NCBI GenBank assembly: GCA_012026795.1
Contig: VEPM01000029.1
Location: forward strand, 1 to 52,337
Direction: 5' to 3'
Length of the DNA stretch: 52,337 nt
Source of the DNA: Candidatus Methanoperedens sp.
GTDB lineage: Archaea; Halobacteriota; Methanosarcinia; Methanosarcinales; Methanoperedenaceae
Below the pieces are notes generated by a model. The model was given only the letters and a program-made list of their open reading frames with translations, made no database searches and had not been told where the DNA came from. Both the position numbers and the translations under genes were made by a program. This document shows, piece by piece, positions 15,675-24,421 of this stretch; the first letter of the stretch is position 1, and every line of letters starts with the position of its first letter.

Positions 15675-17154
15675 CCTGGGAATAGCTCCTCCTGAATTTC
15701 AATGCGATTTCAGCTTTCATAAGCTCTCTCCCCAGATAAGCAGCATGGTCAAGACGTGAGATAAGTCCGCGTTCGATAATGGTATCCAGTATATCCTTTG
15801 CTGTCGACCCGGCTATCGGATTATCTCTGTCAATAATATTCCTTACTATTATTTTTCCAGGGATTACCTTACAGTTACAGATACTATCATCTGTCAACTC
15901 TATCTTAAAACATCCGGCCGGGTCAAGCTGCCATTTTTCACTGCCTTTTGCTTCTATAACGGATTCCGGCATTAATCCGAATTCCCGCCTGCGCTTTTCT
16001 TTAATAGTGAGCATATCAACCCCAAGGTCCTTTGGCGCACTTCTCCTGTCCCTTGAAAGCATCATCATCATTGAAGCAGTCTTTAATTCGTTGACACTGT
16101 TATGAGCTTTATGGCTGAATTCCGGTGTAAATAAGATGTTTGCATCAAGCTCCATTGCAACACTTGTTAGGATCGCATGGATCCCGATAGAATCAGCATC
16201 AATAAGCTCAGTCACATTACCCAGGCCGAAGAATAAGGGTGTAGTCCTGTCGCGGTTCCTGAATTCATAATATCTGTTAATCGACTGTGTAAGACCATGA
16301 CCTGCAGGTTCAAGAACAGGATCAGCGATGATATTCTGGATCCCAAGGTCACGCGCAAATTTCATGTTCCGGAAAAGACTTTCAATATCACCTGTCTGAT
16401 CAGGAATTATGACTGAAGCCGTGTGATGCCGGATTATTTTATCCTTTACTTTGTCGATATTTTTTGAATTAAGGCTCAACACAATATCTATTCCTGCATC
16501 AACAGCCTCATTTATCAGATCAGGATCAAGTGTATCGATGGAGAGTGGAACATCAGTTACGGATCTTGCAGTTTCAACAGCGGCCCTGACCTTGCTGGTT
16601 GATGCGTCCAGTGAAATCCCCAGGTCAATAATATCCGCCCCGCATTCTACAAAATAAATAATTTTATCTATAAGCTCATTCCTGCTCATCGAACCGGCAT
16701 CCACAATCTCAGCCATCACCTTCATGCGGGAATTCCCTCCGATCTTCACTGATTTTAAGAATAAAGGCGAATCCGCTGTTTGTTCCAGTTCAAAAACCCT
16801 CCGGAGAGCATTGGAATGCTTTTTCCCGGTCAATAGCTCGCATGCAGGTGTACTTGATGAAAAATCCAGCCCTGAAAACGAAAGTACAAAACCAAGATCC
16901 ACTGCATGCTTTGGTCCAAGTCTTACCGGGATACCAATCTCTTTTTCAAGCCCCTGAAAATCACCTTTTGCCAGGCCGGGAATAAGTATCAGGTCATATT
17001 TTTTTGGAGGAAGGAAACGCCTCAGTAAAGCAGGAGTTGTAAATGCTGCGACCTCGATATCAAGAACAAGGACATCGGCCCTGCCATTGACAGATGCTTT
17101 TACAGTATTATCTGCAAGCTTTCCAGTAACTACCAGGATATTCATTTTTCTCAT
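15661..17154 (-). CDS. Dihydropteroate synthase-like protein of methanogen type
   Basis: 497 residues. A specific N-terminal domain (about 1-150, NILVVTGKLAD and LILIPGLAKG) precedes a TIM-barrel pterin-binding domain with VMAEIVDAG, GADIIDLGIS, PLSIDTLD, IADPVLEPAGHG and FFGLGNVTELID blocks. This is the DHPS-related family of methanogens and relatives, thought to join pterin and arylamine on the way to tetrahydromethanopterin. That assignment comes from family knowledge, not from this sequence alone. The start may be the second Met (17145). It overlaps mqnC by 14 bp at its 3' end and follows the MarC gene with 13 bp between. Confidence 0.85.
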   Translation of the reverse strand: MRKMNILVVTGKLADNTVKASVNGRADVLVLDIEVAAFTTPALLRRFLPPKKYDLILIPGLAKGDFQGLEKEIGIPVRLGPKHAVDLGFVLSFSGLDFSSSTPACELLTGKKHSNALRRVFELEQTADSPLFLKSVKIGGNSRMKVMAEIVDAGSMSRNELIDKIIYFVECGADIIDLGISLDASTSKVRAAVETARSVTDVPLSIDTLDPDLINEAVDAGIDIVLSLNSKNIDKVKDKIIRHHTASVIIPDQTGDIESLFRNMKFARDLGIQNIIADPVLEPAGHGLTQSINRYYEFRNRDRTTPLFFGLGNVTELIDADSIGIHAILTSVAMELDANILFTPEFSHKAHNSVNELKTASMMMMLSRDRRSAPKDLGVDMLTIKEKRRREFGLMPESVIEAKGSEKWQLDPAGCFKIELTDDSICNCKVIPGKIIVRNIIDRDNPIAGSTAKDILDTIIERGLISRLDHAAYLGRELMKAEIALKFRRSYSQDDKF

Positions 17155-17167
17155 TTAGCCTTTACTT

Positions 17168-17827
17168 TTAACCTTTTAGCTTAAGCTCATAAATATTCCA
17201 TATCCCGTCAGCGATAAATCCGACTGCTATGGCCCCGAGGAAAAGACCCATAAGCCGCGTCATCACAAGCATGCCTGTCATTCCTACGACTTTTCTAAAA
17301 TGATCTGAAGATCTGAAAATCAGGAACGTAATAATAAATATAATTATTATTGCACCAACTTCAATTAATATCACTTCTTGCAGATTGAGAGAATAATCCT
17401 CAATTCCTTTTGTTAAATACAGGATTATTGTCGTTATAGCACCTGGTCCTGTCAGCATAGGCATGGCCATTGGAAAAATTGAGATGTTTTCCCTGTGTAC
17501 AGCTTCAGATAATTCTTCGGATGTAATACTTTCTCTTGATGTCCTTGCAAAAAGCATGTCCATAGCGACAAGGAAAAGTAGAATCCCACCTGCAACCCTG
17601 AGGGAATCCACAGTAATTCCGAAAAATTCCATTATATAATTCCCTGATACCGTAAATATTATCGCAATGATACAGGCAATAAATGCAGAACGCTGTGCTA
17701 CATAATTCTTATCCTCTTCTTTCATGTTGGCTGTCATGGAAATGAATGCCATGACTCCGCTGACCGGGTTTATGATTGAGAATAATGCAGTGAAAACAGA
17801 GATAAAGAATGTGGTCTCAGAGGTCAT
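17168..17827 (-). CDS. MarC-family integral membrane protein
   Basis: 219 residues from the ATG at 17827, which forms an ATGA overlap with the stop of the HPS-RraA gene. There are six TM helices in two inverted groups of three. The family motifs are [14 protein letters not shown] and GPGAITTII, each with a Pro-Gly or Pro-Val turn in the membrane. MarC proteins (UPF0056) have no proven substrate; they were once linked to antibiotic resistance but this was withdrawn. The chain HPS-RraA, MarC, DHPS-like, mqnC is probably one transcript because gaps are 13 bp or less. Confidence 0.92.
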   Translation of the reverse strand: MTSETTFFISVFTALFSIINPVSGVMAFISMTANMKEEDKNYVAQRSAFIACIIAIIFTVSGNYIMEFFGITVDSLRVAGGILLFLVAMDMLFARTSRESITSEELSEAVHRENISIFPMAMPMLTGPGAITTIILYLTKGIEDYSLNLQEVILIEVGAIIIIFIITFLIFRSSDHFRKVVGMTGMLVMTRLMGLFLGAIAVGFIADGIWNIYELKLKG

Positions 17828-19107
17828 TTCTTCTCCCATTTTTCAAGATATAATACTTCAGATAGCGTTTTTCCCTTTTTTATCTCATCACGTATTCGCC
17901 GCTCGTTCTTTTCAACCTCAGCAGCCCGCCTTGCTATCTCATACGCCCGTTCCCGTGGTATTACGACAACGCCATTATCGTCACCTGCTATGAAATCCCC
18001 CGGTCTTACGGTCTGCCCCCCGCATTGTATTTCGGCATTTATCTCCCCGAAACCTTTCGGCTCGCCTGCATTCGGGACAATTGATGTCGCAAAAACAGGA
18101 AAATTAAGCCGCCTGATGTCATCAACATCTCTTACCGCGCCATCTATTACAACGCCTGCCACGCCCTTATTGATGCTGCTCAATGTTGCAAGTTCTCCCC
18201 ACGGGGCTACATGGGTACTGCTGTTATTGATAACGATAACATCACCGGGAAGTGCAATATTTATTGCTTCTACGGGTTTTGCCCAATCTCCGGGAAATGT
18301 CTGTACTGTGACAGCTTTTCCCACTGCTTTTGTCCCCTTGCAGATCGAATGTATATCTTTCATTGCGCCTTTCCTGTGCATGGCATCCGAGATATTTGGG
18401 GTTGAGACATGTTTTAGAAGTTCGGTGGTTTTCTCATCGATGGATTTTTCCGGCTCAATTGATAATTGCGGTAAATCCAGACTTTCGCGGATCGCTCTTG
18501 CAGATGCTGTAACATTGGATGACCGGACAATATTTCCTCCGACGATGATAATACCTGCACCTGATAATACTGCTGCAGCTGCGCTCTTTGCATCAATCCC
18601 ACCTGCGACCGCAATGGGTACACTTATCTTAAGCGATTTAAGAATGGAAAGAGGATCTTCGCCCATCATCTGCTGGTCGATCCCGACATGAATATTTATA
18701 TAATCAATACCGAGTTCTGCAAGCTCTTTAGCTCTTTTTGCCGGACTTTTTGCAGAAATCAGGTCGGCCATTATTTTAACTCCATATTTGCGCGCTGATC
18801 GTATGGCATCCTGGATCGTGGAATCATCAGCACTACCAAGCAGGATAACGACATCAGCCCCGGCTTTGGCTGCCATTTCCACTTCCATTGCCCCTGTATC
18901 TACCGTTTTCATATCAGCCAGTATAACCCTGTCAGGAAAAGCTGCTTTTAGTTTCCTTAAAGCATCCATACCTTCGCTTTTGATCAAAGGTGTTCCAGCT
19001 TCTATCCAGTCAGCGCCACCATCTATCGCTTCTCTGGCGATCTGGATAGCGCGTTCAGTCTCCAAAACATCAAGAGCCACCTGTAGTACCGGTTTGATAT
19101 AGATCAC
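17824..19107 (-). CDS. 3-hexulose-6-phosphate synthase fused to an RraA-like domain
   Basis: 427 residues. The N-terminal about 210 residues are a KDPG-aldolase/OMPDC-type barrel ([49 protein letters not shown]), the signature of HPS. HPS makes hexulose-6-phosphate from formaldehyde and ribulose-5-phosphate, and in archaea running backward it supplies pentoses. The C-terminal about 200 residues are RraA-like ([40 protein letters not shown]), a family that includes aldolases as well as the E. coli RNase E inhibitor. No phosphohexulose isomerase is attached. HPS-RraA fusions are known in Methanosarcinales-type archaea. It leads the four-gene minus-strand run. Confidence 0.93.
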   Translation of the reverse strand: MIYIKPVLQVALDVLETERAIQIAREAIDGGADWIEAGTPLIKSEGMDALRKLKAAFPDRVILADMKTVDTGAMEVEMAAKAGADVVILLGSADDSTIQDAIRSARKYGVKIMADLISAKSPAKRAKELAELGIDYINIHVGIDQQMMGEDPLSILKSLKISVPIAVAGGIDAKSAAAAVLSGAGIIIVGGNIVRSSNVTASARAIRESLDLPQLSIEPEKSIDEKTTELLKHVSTPNISDAMHRKGAMKDIHSICKGTKAVGKAVTVQTFPGDWAKPVEAINIALPGDVIVINNSSTHVAPWGELATLSSINKGVAGVVIDGAVRDVDDIRRLNFPVFATSIVPNAGEPKGFGEINAEIQCGGQTVRPGDFIAGDDNGVVVIPRERAYEIARRAAEVEKNERRIRDEIKKGKTLSEVLYLEKWEKK

Positions 19108-19217
19108 CTTTTCATAAATTAGTGTATGTGAATAAAGATTTAATGGTCAAAACAAATGTTATGTATGCAATTTGGAATGCCTTATGGAATAAAAGAAAAA
19201 TATGTAAGACGACCAAA

Positions 19218-19231
19218 GATTATTTATAATC
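19218..19231. promoter_or_regulatory. GATTATTTATAATC palindrome with TATA character
   Basis: A 14-bp palindrome in the divergent space between the HPS-RraA gene and the ferredoxin gene. Its centre can serve as a TATA box for a plus-strand transcript starting near 19250, well upstream of the ferredoxin ATG, leaving about 100 bases of leader. Two short frames (10 and 13 codons) lie in that leader. Confidence 0.4.
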
Positions 19232-19349
19232 GAACAAAAGAAAAGTCAGGGAAATGTTTGAAGGAATACTTTCTTGCGAGTTGTAAAAAACAATAATATG
19301 AATCTGGGAACTGCAAATCCAGTAACATTGAAACGGTGAGTGCATAGAA

Positions 19350-19634
19350 ATGAAGAGTTGCTGCTGTGAACTTGGTGATGCTGCATATTATCAGGGTGAA
19401 ACAAAGTCCGGTGAGAAATGGACACCTGCTTTTATCGAATATGTTGATAAAGAGAAATGCAACGGCTGCGGTATGTGCGTGAAAGTCTGTTCGAGAGGGG
19501 TTTACGAGATCCATGAATTAAATGGCAGAAAAATCTCAGTCGTTTTAAACTCTGGTAACTGTGTGGGAGATGGGAGCTGCCACATGGTATGCAAGCCGAA
19601 AGCAATGGTATGCTTACCAAGGAGAATGCAGTAA
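19350..19634 (+). CDS. Two-cluster ferredoxin with an Asp in the second motif
   Basis: 94 residues. The N-terminus has a CCC run (residues 4-6) and a short basic lead-in. The first cluster motif is CNGCGMCVKVC and the second is CVGDGSCHMVCKP, in which Asp replaces the second Cys. An Asp at this position is known in Pyrococcus ferredoxin, where the cluster is more labile and readily becomes 3Fe. The layout recalls the FdxB-type nif-associated ferredoxins, but no nif genes are nearby. It begins a plus-strand series with the HMA protein and the P-type ATPase. Confidence 0.88.
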   Translation: MKSCCCELGDAAYYQGETKSGEKWTPAFIEYVDKEKCNGCGMCVKVCSRGVYEIHELNGRKISVVLNSGNCVGDGSCHMVCKPKAMVCLPRRMQ

Positions 19635-19664
19635 CTTAAAAGCAGTAGCAAAATGAGGCACAAT

Positions 19665-19880
19665 ATGGAAAAAATAATCCTTGATATCGCTGGAATGCGC
19701 TGCGGTGCATGCGCTATAGGTATAGAACTTGCGCTTTCAAAAAAGAAGGGCATAAAAAGTGCAAAAATCTCTTTGAACGAGAGAATGGCAGTTGTGGAGT
19801 ATGAACCGACAACAGTTACAGCATCAGATATATCAAAGGCCGTAAGCGATATAGGATACATTGCAACAGCAAGAAGATAA
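19665..19880 (+). CDS. HMA-domain metal-binding protein (CopZ-like)
   Basis: 71 residues from the ATG at 19665, which has GAGG seven bases upstream; the ORF's earlier ATG at 19653 is less well placed. A single ferredoxin-like HMA fold with the metal site GMRCGAC (Cys at about 11 and 14). It is expected to carry a soft metal (Cu, Zn or Cd) to the P-type ATPase encoded 290 bp downstream, which has its own HMA domain. A NikR remnant separates the two genes. Confidence 0.85.
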   Translation: MEKIILDIAGMRCGACAIGIELALSKKKGIKSAKISLNERMAVVEYEPTTVTASDISKAVSDIGYIATARR

Positions 19881-19932
19881 AAGTGGCTTGATGAAGCAAC
19901 ATTTCGAGACTTCTACCGATTATTTCACGTAA

Positions 19933-20103
19933 TCATGCGTCATCCATGATTTTAAAAATATAGTAATGTCTGCCACCCATACGCATTTTAGTGACAGGTG
20001 TGCCGAGTGGGTGATTCTTCAGGGAGATGGTGAGAGTATAAAACAGTTTGTAGAACGCATTTCAGCGATAAAGGATGTTATGATCTGCCGCTGTTCTGTC
20101 TGA
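19933..20103 (+). pseudogene. NikR-like C-terminal domain remnant
   Basis: The frame opens after a TAA at 19930-19932 and ends with TGA at 20101-20103. The only ATG is at 19966, giving 45 residues. The peptide SCVIHDFKNIVMSATHTHFSDRC followed by WVILQGDGESIKQFVERI reads like the nickel-binding ACT-like half of NikR: a His before the strand, an HxH pair, a Cys shortly after, and the ILxGDxxxIKxxxxxI helix. The HxH to Cys spacing is one residue short. The DNA-binding N-terminal half is absent or decayed. It may have regulated the adjacent metal genes before decay. Confidence 0.55.
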
Positions 20104-20169
20104 TATTTATTAACTTTCGGCCAGTTTTTTAGCACAATCTACTTTTAAAAGTTTGAACTATAAGCCCGT

Positions 20170-22311
20170 ATGGTTGAGCTAAAAGACTGTGAATTAAGAA
20201 TTAACGGCATGGATTGCCCTTCATGTGCTATGAACGTGGAGAATGCTGTCAGGAAACTGAACGGTATCGACCAAGTAAACGTAAATTTCATTACAGGTAA
20301 AGCAGCGATAAAGTACGACCCGTCCCTCATCAACACATCAGAAATCAGAGAGGCGATTGAAAAAGCCGGATATACCGCTCTTGAAGATGGGAATGATGAT
20401 CACGAAGTAAGCTGTTCCTCATGTTCAACCGATATTTTTGAGGAAAAACTTCCTCTCTGGAAACAAAGGAATATACGTATTATTGCACTTTCGTCCATGT
20501 TACTGGTTCTTGGGCTTTCCATAGAATACGTAACGGGATCGACAGCTTTATCTCACATTCTCTTCCTGTTCGTGGGAGTAATTTCGGGATACAGCATAGC
20601 TAAAAAGGGCATATCTTCTCTCCTGAAAAAACGCCTTGATATGAATTTCCTGATGACAATTGCTGCCGTGGGTGCTTTCTCCATTGGCTACGGGGAAGAG
20701 GGAGCATCTGTGCTTTATCTGTTCTTCATTGCAGAGTTCCTAGAAGACTATGCAGGCGAAAGGGCGAGGAAATCAATTGGGGCGCTTGTTAAGCTTGCGC
20801 CTGAGACTGCCATTGTAATAAGGGACGAAAAAGAGGTCAACATGCATGTCCATGATGTGAATATCAATGATATTGCAGCTGTTAGACCGGGTGAGAAGAT
20901 ACCCCTTGATGGTATTGTGATTAAGGGAGAATCAAGCATTAATCAGGCCGCTATCACCGGAGAATCAATGCCTGTCCATAAAAAGATAGGAGATTCAGTA
21001 TATGCAGGGACGCTGAATGAACACGGCTATCTTGAAATAATAGTCACAAAAAGGTCGCAAGACACAGTACTTTCAAAAATAGTCAAGTTGGTTGAGGAGG
21101 CTGAACTAAAAAAATCCCATACCGAGAAGTTCGTTGATAAATTTGCCCGCTATTATACCCCTGTGGTGATCTTCCTGGCAGTGAGTGTGGCGGTTGTTCC
21201 AAGCCTTGTTTTCGGTAAGCCTTTTGATGAATGGCTTTACAAAGCCCTGGTTCTTTTAGTTATTTCCTGTCCATGCGCCCTTGCAATTTCTACGCCTGTA
21301 TCCATGATATCAGGAATAACAGGTGCTGCAAAGAATGGGGTCTTAATAAAAGGCGGAAATTACATCGAAGGGATGGCTAAGGCAAAGGTTTTTGTTTTTG
21401 ATAAGACAGGCACCCTGACGGAAGGAAGACCGGTGGTAACAGATGTACTGGAGATTAATAATTATTCAGCTAATGAAATATTGGAGATAGCCACTTCTAT
21501 AGAGTCGTTATCCGAGCATCCTCTTGCAAGGGCAGTTGTTGCGAAGGCTGAATTTGGGGGCTTGAGTCTAAAATCTGCCAGCGAATTTAAGGCAATTCCA
21601 GGTAAGGGTGTAAAAGGAAACATAGATGGAAAAATGTATTACATCGGCAGTCCTGCTATGTTTTCCGGGCTATCAATCCCTTTTCCGCAAGCAAAAGTCA
21701 GAGAACTCGAAGAAGAGGGTAAGACAGCAATACTTTTAGGGAATCGGGAATGCATGGGAATTATTGCAATAATGGATAAAATACGCGATACTGCACCCGA
21801 AACCATAATCATGCTAAAGAAGATAGGGATGAGGGTGGTGATGCTGACAGGAGACAATGAGAGAATTGCAAGGACGATAGCGAATAAGCTTGGGATCGAT
21901 GAATACCATGCCGGTCTTCTTCCTGAAGATAAGGTAAGGATTGTTGAAGAGCTGGATCAGAAATATGGTAAGGTTGCAATGGTGGGTGATGGAGTGAACG
22001 ATGCACCTGCGCTGGCGAAGTCGAGTGTTGGCATTGCGATGGGGGCTATAGGCAGCGATGTTGCACTTGAGACCGCTGACATAGCGTTAATGCATGATGA
22101 TATATCTAAACTGCCTTATTTATTGAAGCTCAGCAGAAAAACACTTGGGATAGTTAAGGAGAATATCTTTACATCAATCGCAATAAAGGGAAGCTTTGCT
22201 GTTCTTGCTTTTCCTGGCATCGTGACTCTCTGGATGGCAGTGGCGTTTGGAGATATGGGCCTGTCACTTCTTGTGATAGTGAACGCGATGCGGCTATCGT
22301 TGTTGAAATGA
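20170..22311 (+). CDS. cadA: Heavy-metal P-type ATPase, Zn/Cd/Pb (CadA/ZntA) type
   Basis: 713 residues, complete. The N-terminal HMA domain has Cys16 and Cys19 (MDCPSC). A Cys-rich linker, CSSCST, may be a second metal site. The transport motif Cys367-Pro-Cys369 is followed by ALAISTPVSMISGI. TGES, the phosphorylated Asp411 in DKTGTLTEG, SEHPLA, GDGVNDAPALA and a late Asp in FGDMGLSLLV are all present. The CPC together with the last-helix Asp fits divalent-metal export (Zn2+, Cd2+, Pb2+) rather than Cu+. It works in the cell membrane. The HMA protein and NikR remnant upstream support metal detoxification. Confidence 0.92.
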   Translation: MVELKDCELRINGMDCPSCAMNVENAVRKLNGIDQVNVNFITGKAAIKYDPSLINTSEIREAIEKAGYTALEDGNDDHEVSCSSCSTDIFEEKLPLWKQRNIRIIALSSMLLVLGLSIEYVTGSTALSHILFLFVGVISGYSIAKKGISSLLKKRLDMNFLMTIAAVGAFSIGYGEEGASVLYLFFIAEFLEDYAGERARKSIGALVKLAPETAIVIRDEKEVNMHVHDVNINDIAAVRPGEKIPLDGIVIKGESSINQAAITGESMPVHKKIGDSVYAGTLNEHGYLEIIVTKRSQDTVLSKIVKLVEEAELKKSHTEKFVDKFARYYTPVVIFLAVSVAVVPSLVFGKPFDEWLYKALVLLVISCPCALAISTPVSMISGITGAAKNGVLIKGGNYIEGMAKAKVFVFDKTGTLTEGRPVVTDVLEINNYSANEILEIATSIESLSEHPLARAVVAKAEFGGLSLKSASEFKAIPGKGVKGNIDGKMYYIGSPAMFSGLSIPFPQAKVRELEEEGKTAILLGNRECMGIIAIMDKIRDTAPETIIMLKKIGMRVVMLTGDNERIARTIANKLGIDEYHAGLLPEDKVRIVEELDQKYGKVAMVGDGVNDAPALAKSSVGIAMGAIGSDVALETADIALMHDDISKLPYLLKLSRKTLGIVKENIFTSIAIKGSFAVLAFPGIVTLWMAVAFGDMGLSLLVIVNAMRLSLLK

Positions 22312-22333
22312 CACTGTTTATTTGGAAAATAGA

Positions 22334-22969
22334 ATGACCAAAAATAGTGCTAAGGTATTTGATAAAAATTGGGAAGATTATGAAGATTGGTTTGAGAGAC
22401 ATAAAAGTATTCATTTCTCAGAACTTAAAGCCCTGAAAAAAGTTATTCCTGAGGGTTTTGGTCTGGAGGCTGGTGTTGGGAGTGGGAGGTTTGCTCAACC
22501 TCTTGGAGTCAAAATAGGCATTGATCCCTCAAGAAATATGCTGAAGCTTGCAAAAAAACGAGGTATACAGGTAATTTTAGGAGAAGGTGAAAACCTGCCA
22601 TTCAAGGATTTTACATTTGATTTTGTTCTCGTGGTTGTTACCCTTTGTTTTGCAGAAAAACCGATACACGTGTTGAATGAAGCAAGCAGGGTTTTAAAGA
22701 AAGGTGGCAGCTTAATTATTGGAGAGATCAATAAAGATAGTCGGTTAGGAAGGCTCTATGAAGCTAAAAGGGAGGAAAGTGAATTTTACAAAATATCGAC
22801 ATTTTATTCAGGTAACGAAATTATTGGAATGTTCAATGAGGTAGGAATAAGATATTTAGAATCATATCAAACCCTTCTGCAACCTTTCGCTTTTCCTGAA
22901 TTAGAGGAAGAGCCTGAAAAAGGATTTGATAAAGGTGGATTCATTGTTATTGAAGGAATGAAGAAATAA
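22334..22969 (+). CDS. Class I SAM-dependent methyltransferase
   Basis: 211 residues from the ATG at 22334, 22 bp after the P-type ATPase. The SAM-binding loop is LEAGVGSGRFAQPLG, followed by GIDPSRNMLKLAKKRG, GEGENLPFKDFTFDFVLVV and VLKKGGSLIIGE, all typical of Methyltransf_11. The substrate cannot be deduced. The N-terminal WEDYEDWFERHKS block appears in small methyltransferases beside metal or corrinoid genes. Possibly co-transcribed with the ATPase. Confidence 0.85.
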   Translation: MTKNSAKVFDKNWEDYEDWFERHKSIHFSELKALKKVIPEGFGLEAGVGSGRFAQPLGVKIGIDPSRNMLKLAKKRGIQVILGEGENLPFKDFTFDFVLVVVTLCFAEKPIHVLNEASRVLKKGGSLIIGEINKDSRLGRLYEAKREESEFYKISTFYSGNEIIGMFNEVGIRYLESYQTLLQPFAFPELEEEPEKGFDKGGFIVIEGMKK

Positions 22970-22972
22970 ACA

Positions 22973-23217
22973 ATTGAACTGAAAAAGACATTAGGCTTAT
23001 TCGATGCGCTGAATATCTTGCAGCTACCCTGAGCGTTCTTTTGACAACGCTACTTGGATTATCCCGTGTTTCTTTTGCCATGGCAAGTATCGGATTACTA
23101 ACCTGTGTCTTGTTGCTGTTTTTCTTTGCGCGGGATGCATGGATAACAGGTAGCGTCGCTCTTCTGGCAGGTATAGTGTACTATCTGATCAAAACCCCTA
23201 AACAAATTCAAATATAA
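22973..23217 (+). pseudogene. Remnant of an amino-acid permease (APC family)
   Basis: Two out-of-frame pieces survive. The first (from 22973) reads IELKKTLGLFDA, the typical N-terminal start of APC permeases, but the ATG is missing. After a change of phase near 23010 the second reads EYLAATLSVLLTTLLGLSRVSFAMA, the conserved mid-protein LGLSRVxFAMA motif, then jumps to hydrophobic C-terminal helices ending in YYLIKTP at 23217. More than 300 codons are missing, so it is an internal deletion plus frameshift. It is not translated as a transporter. Confidence 0.65.
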
Positions 23218-23229
23218 AATGAACATAAG

Positions 23230-23250
23230 ATTCATATATATGAATATTCA
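23230..23250. promoter_or_regulatory. Operator-like palindromes ATTCATATATATGAAT and TGAATATTCA
   Basis: A perfect 16-bp palindrome (23230-23245) overlaps a 10-bp palindrome (23241-23250). A TATA-like CATTATAATATG follows at about 23253. It sits before the DUF5714-ArsR-DsrE-double-cubane operon, and the ArsR-type protein encoded in that operon is the obvious candidate ligand-responsive repressor. Confidence 0.55.
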
Positions 23251-23281
23251 TACATTATAATATGATTTTAATAAACTATTT

Positions 23282-23329
23282 GCAGTGGGGTTTGCTTATA
23301 CTCCGAAAAAGCGCAAACCGCAATGCTGC
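23282..23329 (+). promoter_or_regulatory. Leader hairpin in the 5' UTR of the DUF5714 operon
   Basis: GGTTTGC (23289-23295) pairs with GCAAACC (23313-23319). The outer GCAG (23282-23285) pairs with CTGC (23326-23329) with a bulged junction. It lies between the TATA-like box and the AAAGGAGG ribosome site before 23360, so it is within a leader of about 80 bases. No known riboswitch match. Confidence 0.4.
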
Positions 23330-23359
23330 TAACGACTTCTTGATTTAAAGGAGGAAATA

Positions 23360-24076
23360 ATGGAAAATAAAAAAACTGAGAACTGTATGATATGCGGCGA
23401 AGAACTTGCTTATTTAACATCGGCTATTCCTGTAACGTGCATCTATTGCGGGAAAGCAGAATCTGCCAACATCCATTGCCCGTCTGGTCATTATGTATGC
23501 AATGAATGCCATGCAAGCGACTCAATAAAGATAATCACCCAGTTCTGTCTATCTTCAAGTTCAACAAACCCCATGGAAATGGCAAAGACAATTATGAAGC
23601 ATCCAACCATGCCCATGCATGGGCCTGAGCATCATGCCATGATAGCAGCAGTGCTGGTCACTGCGTACAAAAATCTTACAGGCAAAGTGACGAATGAAGA
23701 AATCAAAGAAGCTATAAGACGCGGCGCTACTGTGCCTGGTGGCTATTGTGGTTTATATGGCACTGATGCGGCTGCTATTGCCACAGGCATTGCAATGAGC
23801 ACCATACTGAAAGCCACACCGCTGACAGACCATGAAAGGCGAACTGCAAATATGATGACTTCAAGGGTACTTGCGGCAATAGCAAGTAACAGGGGAGCCA
23901 GATGTTGTAAACGGAGCACCTTTACTGCAATAGAATCTGCAAATCAATATTTTAAGGAAGTGCTTGGCGTTGAACTTGAACATATTCCGGTATCAAGACT
24001 CAAATGCGAGCATAGTTTCAGGAATAAGCAGTGCTCTATGGCTGATTGCAGGTTTTATGCAGGAAAGGTGCTTTAA
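23360..24076 (+). CDS. DUF5714-domain protein with Cys-rich N-terminus
   Basis: 238 residues with an excellent GGAGG ribosome site. The N-terminal about 60 residues carry paired Cys knuckles: CMIC (9-12), CIYC (27-30), then HCPSGHYVCNECH. The rest is helical and has the family blocks MPMHGPEHHAMIAAVL, GGYCGLYGTDAAA and SNRGARCCKRS. DUF5714 proteins occur in methanogens and anaerobes, often with redox or methyl-transfer genes. The function is unknown; the many Cys suggest metal or cluster binding. First gene of a five-gene operon with the double-cubane reductase. Confidence 0.8.
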   Translation: MENKKTENCMICGEELAYLTSAIPVTCIYCGKAESANIHCPSGHYVCNECHASDSIKIITQFCLSSSSTNPMEMAKTIMKHPTMPMHGPEHHAMIAAVLVTAYKNLTGKVTNEEIKEAIRRGATVPGGYCGLYGTDAAAIATGIAMSTILKATPLTDHERRTANMMTSRVLAAIASNRGARCCKRSTFTAIESANQYFKEVLGVELEHIPVSRLKCEHSFRNKQCSMADCRFYAGKVL

Positions 24077-24100
24077 TATAGAAAATTGAACCGAGGTATA

Positions 24101-24421
24101 ATGAATAAGAAAATTTATGAAATGCATGCGCAGATATGTAAAGTTTTCACAAGCCCAAAAAGGCTGGAGATAATAAACCTTCTCAGGGATGGAGAAAAAA
24201 CCGTTAATGAACTGGCAGAACAGGCTGGCGTGCTCCAGGCAAACATTTCACAGCACCTCACCGTCCTGAGGCAGAATAATGTTGTTACTACGCGAAGGGA
24301 TGGGGCAAATGTTTACTACAAAATTGCTAACCCGAAAATCTTGCAGGCATTTGATTTGATGAGGGAAGTACTTTTAGAGAAACTGGCAGAGAATGAGAAG
24401 TTAGCAAAGAGGTTATCATGA
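24101..24421 (+). CDS. ArsR-family winged-helix regulator
   Basis: 106 residues from the ATG at 24101 (GAGGT four bases upstream). The HTH core is SPKRLEIINLLRDGEKTVNELAEQAG followed by ISQHLTVLRQNNVVTTRRDGANVYYKI, the classic ArsR recognition helix and wing. A Cys at residue 13 (AQICKVF) is the only one in the domain, so metal sensing by the usual Cys cluster is doubtful. Stop and next start overlap as ATGA. It likely represses its own operon at the palindrome near 23240. Confidence 0.9.
   Translation: MNKKIYEMHAQICKVFTSPKRLEIINLLRDGEKTVNELAEQAGVLQANISQHLTVLRQNNVVTTRRDGANVYYKIANPKILQAFDLMREVLLEKLAENEKLAKRLS

Noticed and set aside
19350-19634. Nif-specific ferredoxin FdxB
   Set aside because: No nif genes in the window and the second cluster motif has an Asp; only a loose resemblance.
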